This document shows, one piece after another, positions 19,667-28,642 of a DNA stretch of 64,000 bases (the stretch's first letter is position 1; each line of letters opens with the position of its first letter). The notes beneath the pieces were generated by a model that saw only the letters and a program-made list of their open reading frames with translations, was not told the origin of the DNA and did no database searches. Made by a program: the position numbers and the translations under genes. This DNA comes from Aminobacter aganoensis (GTDB lineage: Bacteria; Pseudomonadota; Alphaproteobacteria; Rhizobiales; Rhizobiaceae), in contig NZ_JACHOU010000004.1 in the NCBI RefSeq assembly GCF_014206975.1, positions 1 to 64,000 on the forward strand, written 5' to 3'.

Positions 19667-20578
19667 ATGCGTCAGACCAGAATCATCGCCGCGGCGGCCA
19701 TTGCGCTCGGCCTTGCCACCAGCGCCGCCAGCGCGCAGGTGGTGGTGTCTTCCAAGATCGACACCGAGGGCGGCGTGCTCGGCAATATCATCAAGGCCGT
19801 GCTCGATGCCAACGACATCGCCACCACCGACCGCATCCAACTCGGTGCCACGCCGGTCGTCCGCAAGGCGATCACCGCCGGCGAGATCGACATCTATCCC
19901 GAATACACCGGCAATGCCGGCTTCTTCTTCGAAAAGGCCGACGATCCCGTCTGGAAGGATGCCGCCAAGGGTTTCGAGACCGCCAAGCAGCTCGACTACG
20001 ACGCCAACAAGATCGTCTGGCTGTCGCCGTCGCCCGCCAACAACACCTGGGCCATCGCACTGCGCAAGGACGTTGCCGACGCCAACAAGCTCGCTACCCT
20101 CAGCGACTTCGGCAAATACGTCGCCGGCGGCGGCACCGTGGTGTTGGCCGCATCGTCCGAGTTCGTCAATTCGGCTGCAGCACTTCCCGCCTTCCAGACC
20201 ACCTATGGCTTCACGCTCAAGCCCGAGCAGCTGATCACGTTGTCGGGCGGCGACACGGCAGCCACCATCGGCGCCGCCGCCAACCAGACCAACGGCGCCA
20301 ACGCCGCCATGGTCTATGGCACCGACGGCGGAATCGCGCCCTCGGGACTGGTCGTTCTCGATGACGACAAGGGCGTGCAGCCGGTCTACCAGCCGGCCCC
20401 GATCATCCGCGAAGCGGTGCTCAAGGAGCATCCCCAGATCGAAACCCTGCTCAAGCCGGTGTTCGAGAAGCTCGACCTCGTCACGCTCCAGGAACTCAAC
20501 GGCCGCGTCCAGGTCGGCGGCGAGCCGGCCAAGGCCGTCGCCGAAGATTTCCTGAAGAAGAACGGCTTTCTGAAGTAA
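19667..20578 (+). CDS. Osmoprotectant ABC transporter, substrate-binding protein (OsmX/YehZ-like)
   Basis: 303 residues. The periplasmic binding protein of a quaternary-amine importer. A signal peptide ends at ASAQ near residue 24. The mature part has the OpuAC fold features SSKIDTEGGVLGNIIK, IDIYPEYTGNAG and AAMVYGTDGGIAPSGL typical of glycine betaine/choline-type proteins. The ATG at 19667 has AAGGGG upstream; a start at 19619 would spoil the signal. It leads a four-gene operon with two permeases and an ATPase. The ligand is probably a betaine-type osmolyte. Confidence 0.88.
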   Translation: MRQTRIIAAAAIALGLATSAASAQVVVSSKIDTEGGVLGNIIKAVLDANDIATTDRIQLGATPVVRKAITAGEIDIYPEYTGNAGFFFEKADDPVWKDAAKGFETAKQLDYDANKIVWLSPSPANNTWAIALRKDVADANKLATLSDFGKYVAGGGTVVLAASSEFVNSAAALPAFQTTYGFTLKPEQLITLSGGDTAATIGAAANQTNGANAAMVYGTDGGIAPSGLVVLDDDKGVQPVYQPAPIIREAVLKEHPQIETLLKPVFEKLDLVTLQELNGRVQVGGEPAKAVAEDFLKKNGFLK

Positions 20579-20636
20579 GCTTTCCCGGCGCATCCCATCA
20601 GGGGCGCGCCGACGGAACCGGGGACGCATCGCGACA

Positions 20637-21803
20637 GTGGGCATCAGGTTCGACAAGCTCGGCGTGGTGATCGCCGCGATCGCCGGCTATGGCGCATTCT
20701 TGGCGCCATTTGCCACCTTTCGCGCCAACCGCATCGTCGCCGGTGAGCCGCGTTCGGTTCTCGAGGCCCTGCCGTCTCCGGTGGGGCTCGTGCTGCTGGC
20801 CATCCTCGTTGCGGCGGGACTTGTGGCGCTGTTCAGGACGCCGCTGGCCGCGCGTCTTGGCGCCAGCGCCCTGGCGCTTGCTGTTCTTGCGCTGCTGATC
20901 GGCAATGCCGGCGCCTACCTGACACCGGAGGGCAATACGTTCGCCCGCGTCTCGCCGGCCTCCGGTTTCTGGCTGCTGATCTTCGCCTTCACGCTGTTGC
21001 TCGCCGACGTCCTGACACGGCTGCAGCTTTCGCCGGCCGGACGGGTCGTCCTGCTTGGCATGGCTGCGGCAGCGATCTGGCTCCTGCTCGCCTCGGGTCA
21101 GTGGGACAGCCTGTCGATCCTCAAGGAATATGCCAACCGTGCCGACAGTTTCTGGAACGAGGCGACGCGCCATGTCCAACTGGCGCTCGGCTCGCTGGCT
21201 GCCGCGGTGCTGGTCGGCATTCCGCTGGGCATCCTGTGCCATCGCGTCGAGGCGCTGCGGGCGGGCGTTCTGAACGTGCTCAACATCGTCCAGACCATCC
21301 CGTCCATCGCGCTGTTCGGCATCCTGATCGCACCGCTCGGCTGGGTCGCCGCCAACATCCCCGGTGCCTCGGCGCTCGGCATTCGCGGCATCGGGGCGGC
21401 ACCGGCTTTCGTCGCGCTGTTTCTCTATTCGCTGCTTCCCGTTGTCGCCAACACCGTCGTCGGGCTCGCAGGCGTTCCCCGGGCGGCCAACGACGCCGCG
21501 CGCGGCATGGGCATGACCGGTGCGCAGCGCCTGTGGGGCGTCGAGTTCCCATTGGCCTTTCCCGTCGTCCTCACCGGCATCCGCATCGTGCTGGTCCAGA
21601 ACATCGGTCTTGCCACCATCGCCGCGCTGATCGGCGGTGGCGGCTTTGGCGTCTTCGTCTTCCAGGGCGTCGGGCAGACGGCAATGGACCTCGTCTTGCT
21701 CGGTGCGGTTCCCACCGTGGCGCTGGCCTTCGCCGCCGCCATCATCCTCGACGCCGTGGTGGAACATGTCGCGACCCGCAGATCCACGACGGTGGCCGCA
21801 TGA
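20637..21803 (+). CDS. Osmoprotectant ABC transporter, permease (YehY/OsmY-like, with extra N-terminal helices)
   Basis: 388 residues. The C-terminal 200 residues form a BPD_transp_1 domain. Its ATPase-coupling EAA-like loop is AARGMGMTGAQRLWGVEFPLA. About four extra helices occupy the first 150 residues, an addition found in YehY-type permeases. A GTG at 20637 is used; no strong ribosome site was seen. The stop overlaps the ATPase gene by four bases. Confidence 0.87.
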   Translation: MGIRFDKLGVVIAAIAGYGAFLAPFATFRANRIVAGEPRSVLEALPSPVGLVLLAILVAAGLVALFRTPLAARLGASALALAVLALLIGNAGAYLTPEGNTFARVSPASGFWLLIFAFTLLLADVLTRLQLSPAGRVVLLGMAAAAIWLLLASGQWDSLSILKEYANRADSFWNEATRHVQLALGSLAAAVLVGIPLGILCHRVEALRAGVLNVLNIVQTIPSIALFGILIAPLGWVAANIPGASALGIRGIGAAPAFVALFLYSLLPVVANTVVGLAGVPRAANDAARGMGMTGAQRLWGVEFPLAFPVVLTGIRIVLVQNIGLATIAALIGGGGFGVFVFQGVGQTAMDLVLLGAVPTVALAFAAAIILDAVVEHVATRRSTTVAA

Positions 21804-22738
21804 TCGAAATCGAAAGCATCACCAAGCGCTATGGCGACGTTGCCGTCGTTGACGACGTCTCCATGGTCATCGAGCCGCACACGCTGACGGTGATCGTCGG
21901 CACTTCGGGCTCCGGCAAGACGACGCTTTTGCGCATGATCAACCGCCTGGTGGAACCGACGTCGGGCACGATCAGGCTCGACGGTGTCGACAACCGGTCG
22001 GTCCCGGGCCACGAACTGCGCCGCAGCATCGGCTACGCCATCCAGGGCAACGGGCTGTTTCCGCATCGCACGGTAGCGCAGAACATAGGCACCGTTCCGC
22101 TGCTTCTCGGTTGGGACGCCGCCCGCATCAAGGCCCGGGTCGACGAACTCCTGGCGCTGCTGCAGCTCGACCCCGCCGCCTTCGGCCCACGCTATCCGCA
22201 CGAACTGTCGGGCGGCCAGCAGCAGCGTGTCGGCGTCGCCCGCGCGCTGGCAGCCGAGCCCAACGTGCTGTTGATGGACGAACCCTTCGGCGCGCTCGAT
22301 CCGATCATCCGCACCAAGGCGCAAGAGGATCTGCTGGCGATCCAGAAACGCTTCGGCACCACCATCATCCTTGTCACCCACGATATGGAGGAGGCGGTCC
22401 ATCTTGGCGACCGCATTGCCGTCATGGATGCCGGCAAGCTGATCCAGTACGCATCGCCGACGGAAATCCTGGCAAGGCCGGCCACGGGTTTCGTCGAGAC
22501 GCTGGTTGGCGCCAGCGACCGTCCCTTCAAGCTCCTGTCGCTCGGCGAGGTGCGCGATGTCGTCGAGCCGGGCAGTGCCGAAGGAGAGGGCATAGCTGCA
22601 GGGGCAACCCAGCGCGACGCGCTCGCCGAATTGTTGTGGTCCGGGCGCACAGCCATGCCTGTGACATCCGACGACGGCATGCCGATCGGCCGCGTGACGG
22701 TCCAAGGCCTTGTCAAGCGCGCCGCGAGGCCAAAATGA
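21800..22738 (+). CDS. Osmoprotectant ABC transporter, ATP-binding protein
   Basis: 312 residues. Walker A GTSGSGKTT (near residue 37), Q-loop in YAIQGNGLF, signature LSGGQQQR, Walker B VLLMDEP and the switch histidine in VTHDMEE are all present. A C-terminal extension of about 80 residues after LVGAS resembles the CBS-type regulatory tail of glycine betaine ATPases but is short and divergent. The ATG overlaps the upstream permease stop, and its stop overlaps the next permease, both by four bases. Confidence 0.92.
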   Translation: MIEIESITKRYGDVAVVDDVSMVIEPHTLTVIVGTSGSGKTTLLRMINRLVEPTSGTIRLDGVDNRSVPGHELRRSIGYAIQGNGLFPHRTVAQNIGTVPLLLGWDAARIKARVDELLALLQLDPAAFGPRYPHELSGGQQQRVGVARALAAEPNVLLMDEPFGALDPIIRTKAQEDLLAIQKRFGTTIILVTHDMEEAVHLGDRIAVMDAGKLIQYASPTEILARPATGFVETLVGASDRPFKLLSLGEVRDVVEPGSAEGEGIAAGATQRDALAELLWSGRTAMPVTSDDGMPIGRVTVQGLVKRAARPK

Positions 22739-23490
22739 AGGCCTGGGTTCCGTTGCTGTTGCGGCTTGGGCTTCTGGCCCTTCTGGTTGCGTTCCTGAGC
22801 AACCCGCTGTGGTTCGAGCCGGTGCTCAGGCCGCTGACGCAGAACGGGGCGCCCGCGATCTACAATCAGGGCAGCCTGTCGTCGCTGGCGTTCCAGCACT
22901 TGCGCACGGTCGCCATCGCCACCGCTGCCGCGATCGTCGTCGCGGTGGCGCTGGCAATCCTGGTCACCCGGCCGGCCGGCGCCGAATTCCTGCCCCTGTC
23001 ACGCAGCCTGGTCAACATCGGCCAGACGTTTCCGCCGGTGGCGGTGCTTGCGCTGGCCGTTCCCGCCGTCGGCTTTGGCGAGAAGCCGACCCTGATCGCG
23101 TTGTTTCTCTATGGCCTGCTGCCGATCTTCGAGAACACGTTGACCGGGCTGACCACGACGCCGGCCAACGTTGTCGAGGCGGCGCGCGGCGCGGGCATGA
23201 CGGGCTGGCAACGCCTGCTCAAGATCGAACTGCCGCTTAGCCTGCCGGTCATTCTCGCCGGCATCAGGCTTTCCGTCGTGATCAGCCTTGCCACGGCGAC
23301 CATCGGCTCGACGGTCGCCGCCAAGACGCTCGGCGAAGTCATTATTGCCGGGCTGCAGTCCAACAATCTCGCCTTCGTCCTGCAGGGCGGCCTGATCGTG
23401 GCGGCCCTGGCCGTGCTCATTTACGACGCGTTGACGGCGCTCGAGCGCATGGCCGCCAGGCGCATGGGACAGGTGCCTGCGGCAGGCTGA
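22735..23490 (+). CDS. Osmoprotectant ABC transporter, second permease
   Basis: 251 residues. A compact BPD_transp_1 permease with about six helices and the coupling loop AARGAGMTGWQRLLKIELPLS (near residues 150-170). It pairs with the longer permease encoded upstream to form a heterodimeric channel. The ATG overlaps the ATPase stop by four bases. It is the last gene of the operon and converges with a small minus-strand gene. Confidence 0.9.
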   Translation: MKAWVPLLLRLGLLALLVAFLSNPLWFEPVLRPLTQNGAPAIYNQGSLSSLAFQHLRTVAIATAAAIVVAVALAILVTRPAGAEFLPLSRSLVNIGQTFPPVAVLALAVPAVGFGEKPTLIALFLYGLLPIFENTLTGLTTTPANVVEAARGAGMTGWQRLLKIELPLSLPVILAGIRLSVVISLATATIGSTVAAKTLGEVIIAGLQSNNLAFVLQGGLIVAALAVLIYDALTALERMAARRMGQVPAAG

Positions 23491-23492
23491 AG

Positions 23493-23705
23493 TCAGCGCA
23501 CGCGCACAGGATGGTCGAGCGTGATTTCGAGCCGGCTGTTGTCGCCGTCGAGCACCCAGCGCCGTCTTAGGATGTAGAAATCGGCGTCGCCGACTGAAAC
23601 GATGTCGCCTGCCTGGCAACCGGCTGGGATTCCTGCATCCGCAAGCAATGCGCTCTGCCCATGCCTGTCGGCATAAGTCTTGGCCGAGGCTGTCAGCACA
23701 ATCAT
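23493..23705 (-). CDS. Small hypothetical protein
   Basis: 70 residues if the ATG at 23705 is used. It is small, mostly beta, with a basic strand (FYILRRRWVLDGDNSRLEI), no signal peptide and no cysteine pair. It converges with the permease gene, the two stop codons being two bases apart. Codon use is GC-rich like neighbouring genes, which supports coding, but the ribosome site is poor. No family recognised. Confidence 0.5.
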   Translation of the reverse strand: MIVLTASAKTYADRHGQSALLADAGIPAGCQAGDIVSVGDADFYILRRRWVLDGDNSRLEITLDHPVRVR

Positions 23706-23790
23706 GGCCGACTGGCCTGTTGCACCATTTGCGCGACTCGCCTTTTCATTTGCGGGATGCCCCGATACTTGCTTTTCAGGAGATCTGGCC

Positions 23791-24285
23791 ATGACCTTGC
23801 GTCTCTCTAAGATCGTGATGTCCCTCTGCCTTGCGGCATTCGCCTTCCTTGTAGCCTTCGGCAACATCACTGACTACGGCTCCAACTTCGCCTTCGTCCA
23901 GCATGTGCTGAGCATGGACACCACGTTTCCGGGCAATGCCCTGATGTACCGCTCGATCACCAATCCGACCTTGTGGACCGTCGGCTACTGGCTGATCATC
24001 GTCGGCGAGGGGCTCACCTGCGTGCTGTTCCTGATCGCCGCGTTCAAGCTTTGGCAGGCGCGCAACGGCTCCGGCAAGGAGTTCAACGACGCCAAGGGAT
24101 TCGTCGTCATTGGCGCGACGATGGGCTTTCTCGTCTGGTTCCTCGGTTTCATGGTCATTGGCGGCGAATGGTTTGCCATGTGGCAGTCCAGCACCTGGAA
24201 CGGCCAGGAGGCGGCATTCAAATTCTACATGACGATGCTCGCCGTGCTGATCTTCGTCAATCAGCCGGATCATGATCTGGCCTGA
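23791..24285 (+). CDS. DUF2165 small membrane protein
   Basis: 164 residues with four hydrophobic helices. MTLRLSKIVMSLCLAAF at the start, the extracytoplasmic FVQHVLSMDTTFPGN segment, and GGEWFAMWQSSTWNGQEAAF with a closing NQPDHDL fit DUF2165. Function unknown. GGAG lies nine bases before the ATG. It stands alone between two convergent or unrelated genes. Confidence 0.85.
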   Translation: MTLRLSKIVMSLCLAAFAFLVAFGNITDYGSNFAFVQHVLSMDTTFPGNALMYRSITNPTLWTVGYWLIIVGEGLTCVLFLIAAFKLWQARNGSGKEFNDAKGFVVIGATMGFLVWFLGFMVIGGEWFAMWQSSTWNGQEAAFKFYMTMLAVLIFVNQPDHDLA

Positions 24286-24470
24286 TCCATAATCTCGACT
24301 GACATTGTGAATGGGGCGCCGAAAGCCGAGAAACACCTTGACCATATCTTGACGACCGCTGCCCTGTTTCGGATTGTTCGCCAGGGGCCGGAAACCGCAT
24401 AGAGGCTACCGGTCTCGTTCACTAGCCCGGGGAGGGGAATTCCGGGCATAATCAGGGAAGAGAATTGGCA

Positions 24471-26612
24471 ATGACAATGCTTTACGTCGTCATCGCCTGC
24501 GGCCTGCTATCTGTCCTTTACGCCATCTGGGCGACTCAGTCGGTGCTTGCATCCGACCAGGGCAATGCGCGCATGCAGGAAATCTCCGCCGCCATCCGGG
24601 AAGGTGCGCAGGCATATCTGGCGCGCCAATACACAACCATCGCCATCGTCGGCGTCGTCGTGTTCCTGCTCGCCTGGTGGCTGCTTTCCGCATCCGCGGC
24701 GATCGGCTTCTTGATTGGTGCAGTGCTTTCGGGGGCAGCCGGTTTCATCGGCATGCATGTCTCGGTTCGCGCAAATGTCCGTACCGCCCAGGCAGCCTCC
24801 AACAGCCTCGCCGCCGGCCTCGACATCGCCTTCAAGTCGGGCGCCATCACCGGCATGCTGGTGGCTGGTCTCGCCTTGCTTGGCGTCTCGGTCTACTACC
24901 TCATCCTGACCGGCCCGATGGGCTATGGCCCAGCCGATCGCGTCGTCATCGATTCGCTCGTGGCGCTCGGCTTCGGTGCCTCGCTGATCTCCATCTTCGC
25001 CCGTCTCGGCGGCGGCATCTTCACCAAGGGAGCCGATGTCGGCGGCGATCTCGTCGGCAAGGTCGAAGCCGGCATCCCGGAGGATGATCCGCGCAATCCG
25101 GCCACCATAGCCGACAACGTCGGCGACAATGTCGGCGATTGCGCCGGCATGGCCGCCGACCTGTTCGAGACCTATGCGGTGACCGTGGTCGCCACCATGG
25201 TCCTCGGCGCCATCTTCTTCGGCAGCAGCGAAGCGCTCTCCAGCGTCATGCTCTATCCGCTCGCCATCTGCGGTGCCTGCATCATCACCTCGATCATCGG
25301 CACGTTCTTCGTCAAGCTCGGTTCCAACGGCTCGATCATGGGCGCGCTGTACAAGGGCCTGATCGTCACCGGCCTGCTGTCGATCGTGGGTCTCGGCGCC
25401 GCGACCTCGCTGACCGTTGGCTGGGGCGACATCGGCACTGGCGGCGGGGTCCAGATTTCCGGCCAGAACCTGTTCATCTGCGGCCTGATCGGTCTCGTCG
25501 TGACCGGCCTGATCGTCGTCATCACCGAGTACTACACCGGCACCAACAAGCGCCCGGTCAACTCTATCGCCCAGGCGTCGGTTACCGGTCACGGCACCAA
25601 CGTCATCCAGGGCCTGGCGGTGTCACTCGAATCGACCGCGCTTCCGGCGATTGTCATCGTCGGTGGCATCATCGCCACCTTCCAGCTAGCCGGCCTGTTC
25701 GGCACGGCCATTGCCGTCACCACCATGCTCGGCCTTGCCGGCATGATCGTGGCACTCGATGCCTTCGGCCCGGTTACCGACAATGCCGGCGGCATTGCCG
25801 AAATGGCCGGCCTGCCCAAGGAAGTGCGTCATTCCACCGACGCGCTCGATGCCGTGGGCAACACCACCAAGGCCGTCACCAAGGGCTACGCCATCGGCTC
25901 CGCCGGTCTCGGCGCGCTGGTGCTGTTTGCCGCCTACAGCTACGACCTGCAGTACTTCGCCGCCAACAGCGCGCAGTATCCGTACTTCGCCGATCTCGGC
26001 ACGGTGTCGTTCGACCTGTCCAACCCATATGTCGTCGCCGGCCTGATCTTCGGCGGTCTCATCCCTTACCTGTTCGGCGGTATCGCCATGACCGCCGTCG
26101 GCCGGGCCGCCGGCGCGATCGTCGAGGAGGTGCGCAAGCAGTTCCGCGAAGATCCGGGCATCATGAAGGGCACGTCCAAGCCCAACTACGCCCGCGCGGT
26201 CGACCTGCTGACCAAGGCTGCGATCAAGGAAATGATCATCCCGTCGCTGCTGCCGGTGCTGGCGCCGCTGGTCGTCTATTTCGGCGTGCTGTTGATCTCC
26301 GGCTCCAAGGCCTCGGCCTTCGCGGCCCTCGGCGCTTCGCTGCTCGGCGTCATCGTCAATGGCCTGTTCGTGGCCATCTCGATGACCTCCGGCGGTGGTG
26401 CCTGGGACAACGCCAAGAAGTCGTTCGAAGACGGCTTCACCGACAAGGATGGCGTCAAGCACCTGAAGGGTTCGGAGGCCCACAAGGCGTCGGTGACCGG
26501 CGATACCGTCGGCGATCCCTACAAGGACACGGCCGGTCCGGCCGTGAACCCGGCGATCAAGATCACCAACATCGTAGCCCTCCTGCTGCTCGCCGTCCTG
26601 GCGCACAGCTGA
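24471..26612 (+). CDS. hppA: K(+)-insensitive proton-pumping inorganic pyrophosphatase
   Basis: 713 residues with about sixteen membrane helices. It couples hydrolysis of pyrophosphate to proton export. The substrate site is intact: [46 protein letters not shown] (in pieces near residues 185-235). [11 protein letters not shown] and [18 protein letters not shown] are also present. The lysine in GNTTKAV (near residue 467) marks the K+-independent class; alanine there marks K+-dependent pumps. Start choice is open: ATG 24471 or TTG 24465, the latter better spaced from AGGGA. Confidence 0.95.
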   Translation: MTMLYVVIACGLLSVLYAIWATQSVLASDQGNARMQEISAAIREGAQAYLARQYTTIAIVGVVVFLLAWWLLSASAAIGFLIGAVLSGAAGFIGMHVSVRANVRTAQAASNSLAAGLDIAFKSGAITGMLVAGLALLGVSVYYLILTGPMGYGPADRVVIDSLVALGFGASLISIFARLGGGIFTKGADVGGDLVGKVEAGIPEDDPRNPATIADNVGDNVGDCAGMAADLFETYAVTVVATMVLGAIFFGSSEALSSVMLYPLAICGACIITSIIGTFFVKLGSNGSIMGALYKGLIVTGLLSIVGLGAATSLTVGWGDIGTGGGVQISGQNLFICGLIGLVVTGLIVVITEYYTGTNKRPVNSIAQASVTGHGTNVIQGLAVSLESTALPAIVIVGGIIATFQLAGLFGTAIAVTTMLGLAGMIVALDAFGPVTDNAGGIAEMAGLPKEVRHSTDALDAVGNTTKAVTKGYAIGSAGLGALVLFAAYSYDLQYFAANSAQYPYFADLGTVSFDLSNPYVVAGLIFGGLIPYLFGGIAMTAVGRAAGAIVEEVRKQFREDPGIMKGTSKPNYARAVDLLTKAAIKEMIIPSLLPVLAPLVVYFGVLLISGSKASAFAALGASLLGVIVNGLFVAISMTSGGGAWDNAKKSFEDGFTDKDGVKHLKGSEAHKASVTGDTVGDPYKDTAGPAVNPAIKITNIVALLLLAVLAHS

Positions 26613-26659
26613 TCGACATCCGGCAGGCGAGTCGCCTGCCGTCGGTGTCTGCTCGACAG

Positions 26660-26693
26660 AACCCCGTCCGCACACCTTGCGGGCGGGGTTTTT
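26660..26693 (+). terminator. hppA terminator
   Basis: AACCCCGTCCG pairs with CGGGCGGGGTT around a nine-base loop, followed by TTTTT. Confidence 0.85.
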
Positions 26694-26713
26694 CACGTAT
26701 CGGCGAGAGAGGG

Positions 26714-26747
26714 CAAAGAAAAACCCGCGGGATTGCTCCCGCGGGTT
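26714..26747 (-). terminator. bamE terminator
   Basis: A perfect 11-bp stem AACCCGCGGGA/TCCCGCGGGTT with a TTGC loop. On the minus strand it is followed by a run of T (TTTTTCTTT). It sits 34 bases after the bamE stop, back to back with the hppA terminator. Confidence 0.9.
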
Positions 26748-26781
26748 CTGTTGCCTGAGATTCTGAAAAGTCTTGTACGGC

Positions 26782-27282
26782 TTAGCTGCCGCCGAAAATG
26801 CTGCTGGCCGCGCTCGAGCCCATCTTGCCCGCGCCTGCAAGCAACTGGCCGAGGAAGTTCTGGTCCTTGCCGCCCGTCGGTGTGGTGCGCGAGATGAAGT
26901 CGAACACCTTGCCGTCCTGCATGCCGTAATTGGCAATGTTGGTGACGCGTCCGTCGGCGCCGAAATAGACCGCCAGCACGCGCTGCTCGACGAGCTTGGG
27001 CTTGGCGAAGGCGACGGCGCGCTTGCGCGTCTGTGAGATGTAGTAGAACACCTCGTTGTCGAAGGTCGCCGTCGTCGACGGCGTGCCGAGCGCAAGCAGG
27101 ACCTGCTCGCGGCTGGATCCCACCGGCACTGAATCGATCGACTGCTGGTCGATGACGTAGCCCTGGGTCAGCGTCTCGCTGGGGGTCAGGTCACCGAAGG
27201 TCTTCGAGGTGTTGCACGCCGAAAGCGCGGCAGCGGCCGCGATCAGCGAAACAGCGCCAACCGGACGCAACGAAAATGGCAT
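26782..27282 (-). CDS. bamE: Outer membrane protein assembly factor BamE (SmpA/OmlA) lipoprotein
   Basis: 166 residues. BamE is a lipoprotein of the BAM complex that inserts beta-barrel proteins. A lipoprotein signal ends in the lipobox LSAC (Cys at about residue 23). The SmpA/OmlA domain shows GYVIDQQSIDSVPVGSSREQVLLALGTPS and the strand pair VFYYISQTRKR / RVLAVYFG. The ATG at 27282 begins the signal; longer forms would precede it with an unlikely tail. It is divergent from the chaperone gene at 27428, sharing a 145-base promoter region. Confidence 0.9.
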   Translation of the reverse strand: MPFSLRPVGAVSLIAAAAALSACNTSKTFGDLTPSETLTQGYVIDQQSIDSVPVGSSREQVLLALGTPSTTATFDNEVFYYISQTRKRAVAFAKPKLVEQRVLAVYFGADGRVTNIANYGMQDGKVFDFISRTTPTGGKDQNFLGQLLAGAGKMGSSAASSIFGGS

Positions 27283-27427
27283 CTTGAATTTCAGCGAGTG
27301 CAACAACAACTCCATCCTGTCGTGCCAGAGCCTCTGCTTGCGCGAAGCCGCAAAACCGGTAAACCAGCTTGCGCGCCGATGCAACAAGGCCACTTAGCGA
27401 AACGGGTCCCCGGGAGACCGCCCTCAA

Positions 27428-27970
27428 ATGTTCCAGCGTCTGTTTGGCCGTGAACGCCAAGCCAACCGCGCCATCACGGACGCGCTCTATACACGAATCG
27501 TGGCGGCGGCGCGGCAGGAGCCATTTTATTCCGCCTGGGACGTGCCCGATACGCCGCTCGGACGTTTCGAGATGCTTTCCCTGCACATGTTCCTGTTCCA
27601 GCACCGCCTGCGCGGCGAAACGGGTGCGCCCGCCGAGATTGCGCAGCTGCTCATCGACGAGTTCTTCCTCGATGTCGATCATTCCCTGCGTGAGCTCGGC
27701 ATCAGCGATGTCGGCGTGCCCAAGCGCATGAAGAAGCTGGCCAAGATGTTTTATGGCCGCACCGAGTCCTACAAGGATGCGCTCGAACGCGACGATCACG
27801 CCGCTCTTGCTGCGGCGCTGATGCGCAACGTTCGTCCCGACGCCAGCGAATGGCCGCAGGCCTCCGACCTTGCCGGCTACGTCTTTGTGGCGAATCGGTT
27901 CCTGGCGGAACAGCCGTCGCAGGATATATGTGCCGGCAAACTGACCTATCCTGTGCCGCAGGCAGCCTGA
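27428..27970 (+). CDS. Ubiquinol-cytochrome c chaperone family protein
   Basis: 180 residues, mostly helical. The Cbp3-like domain is recognised by QEPFYSAWDVPDTPLGRFEML, LIDEFFLDVDHSLRELGISDVGVPKRMK and FYGRTESYKDAL. Relatives help assemble the cytochrome bc1 complex. It precedes DUF177, plsX and fabH in the order usual for rhizobia. The ATG follows GACCGCCCTCAA with only a weak ribosome site. Confidence 0.87.
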   Translation: MFQRLFGRERQANRAITDALYTRIVAAARQEPFYSAWDVPDTPLGRFEMLSLHMFLFQHRLRGETGAPAEIAQLLIDEFFLDVDHSLRELGISDVGVPKRMKKLAKMFYGRTESYKDALERDDHAALAAALMRNVRPDASEWPQASDLAGYVFVANRFLAEQPSQDICAGKLTYPVPQAA

Positions 27971-27982
27971 AGGAGGCGACCC

Positions 27983-28537
27983 ATGAAACTTGTCGAGACC
28001 CGGAGCCCGGTTTCCTTCCCGGTCAATGTCGCCCGGCTGCCGCAGAAGGGCATGGCCGTTGTCGTCGATGCCGATGCGGCCCAGCGCGCCGTCCTTGCCG
28101 AAGCTCACGGTCTGGTTTCGGTGGAGCGCTACAAGGCCGACCTTGTGGTCAGCAAGTGGAAGCGCAATGGCGTCAAGGTCAGCGGCCGCGTACAGGCGCG
28201 CATCACCCAGTCATGCATCGTCACGCTCGACCCGGTCGAGGCGACCATCGACGAGGATGTTGAAGGCGTCTACCTGCCCGAGGATTCCAAGCTGGCCCGG
28301 CAGGGCTTCAATGCCGCTGGCGAAATCCTGCTTGATGCCGACGGTCCCGACAGTCCCGAAACCTTCACCGGCGACACGATCGACGCAGGCGCCCTTGCTG
28401 AGGAATTCTTCGGCCTGGCCATCGATCCCTATCCGCGCAAGACCGGCGCTGCGGTCGCCAGTTCCGGCGATGGCGACATCGAGCCGGAAGAGAGCGAATT
28501 CCAGAAAAAGCTCCGCCTGATATCCAAGAAACTTTGA
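27983..28537 (+). CDS. DUF177 (YceD) domain protein
   Basis: 184 residues. The N-terminus RSPVSFPVNVARLP and the RVQARITQSCIVTLDPVEATIDEDVEGVYLPE block fit DUF177, although the usual CXXC-type cysteines are reduced to a single Cys. E. coli YceD is linked to 23S rRNA maturation, and its gene usually lies before rpmF. Here plsX follows directly and no rpmF is present. GGAGG precedes the ATG, 12 bases after the chaperone gene. Confidence 0.87.
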   Translation: MKLVETRSPVSFPVNVARLPQKGMAVVVDADAAQRAVLAEAHGLVSVERYKADLVVSKWKRNGVKVSGRVQARITQSCIVTLDPVEATIDEDVEGVYLPEDSKLARQGFNAAGEILLDADGPDSPETFTGDTIDAGALAEEFFGLAIDPYPRKTGAAVASSGDGDIEPEESEFQKKLRLISKKL

Positions 28538-28642
28538 AAACGCCCGCCGTTTCGCGTAATCCCGGTTGTGCGGTCGTCCAGAACCGCTATTTTCGCCGGA
28601 CTTTTGCCTGCCCTGCGACGCCAACAGTGAGATGACCGACGC

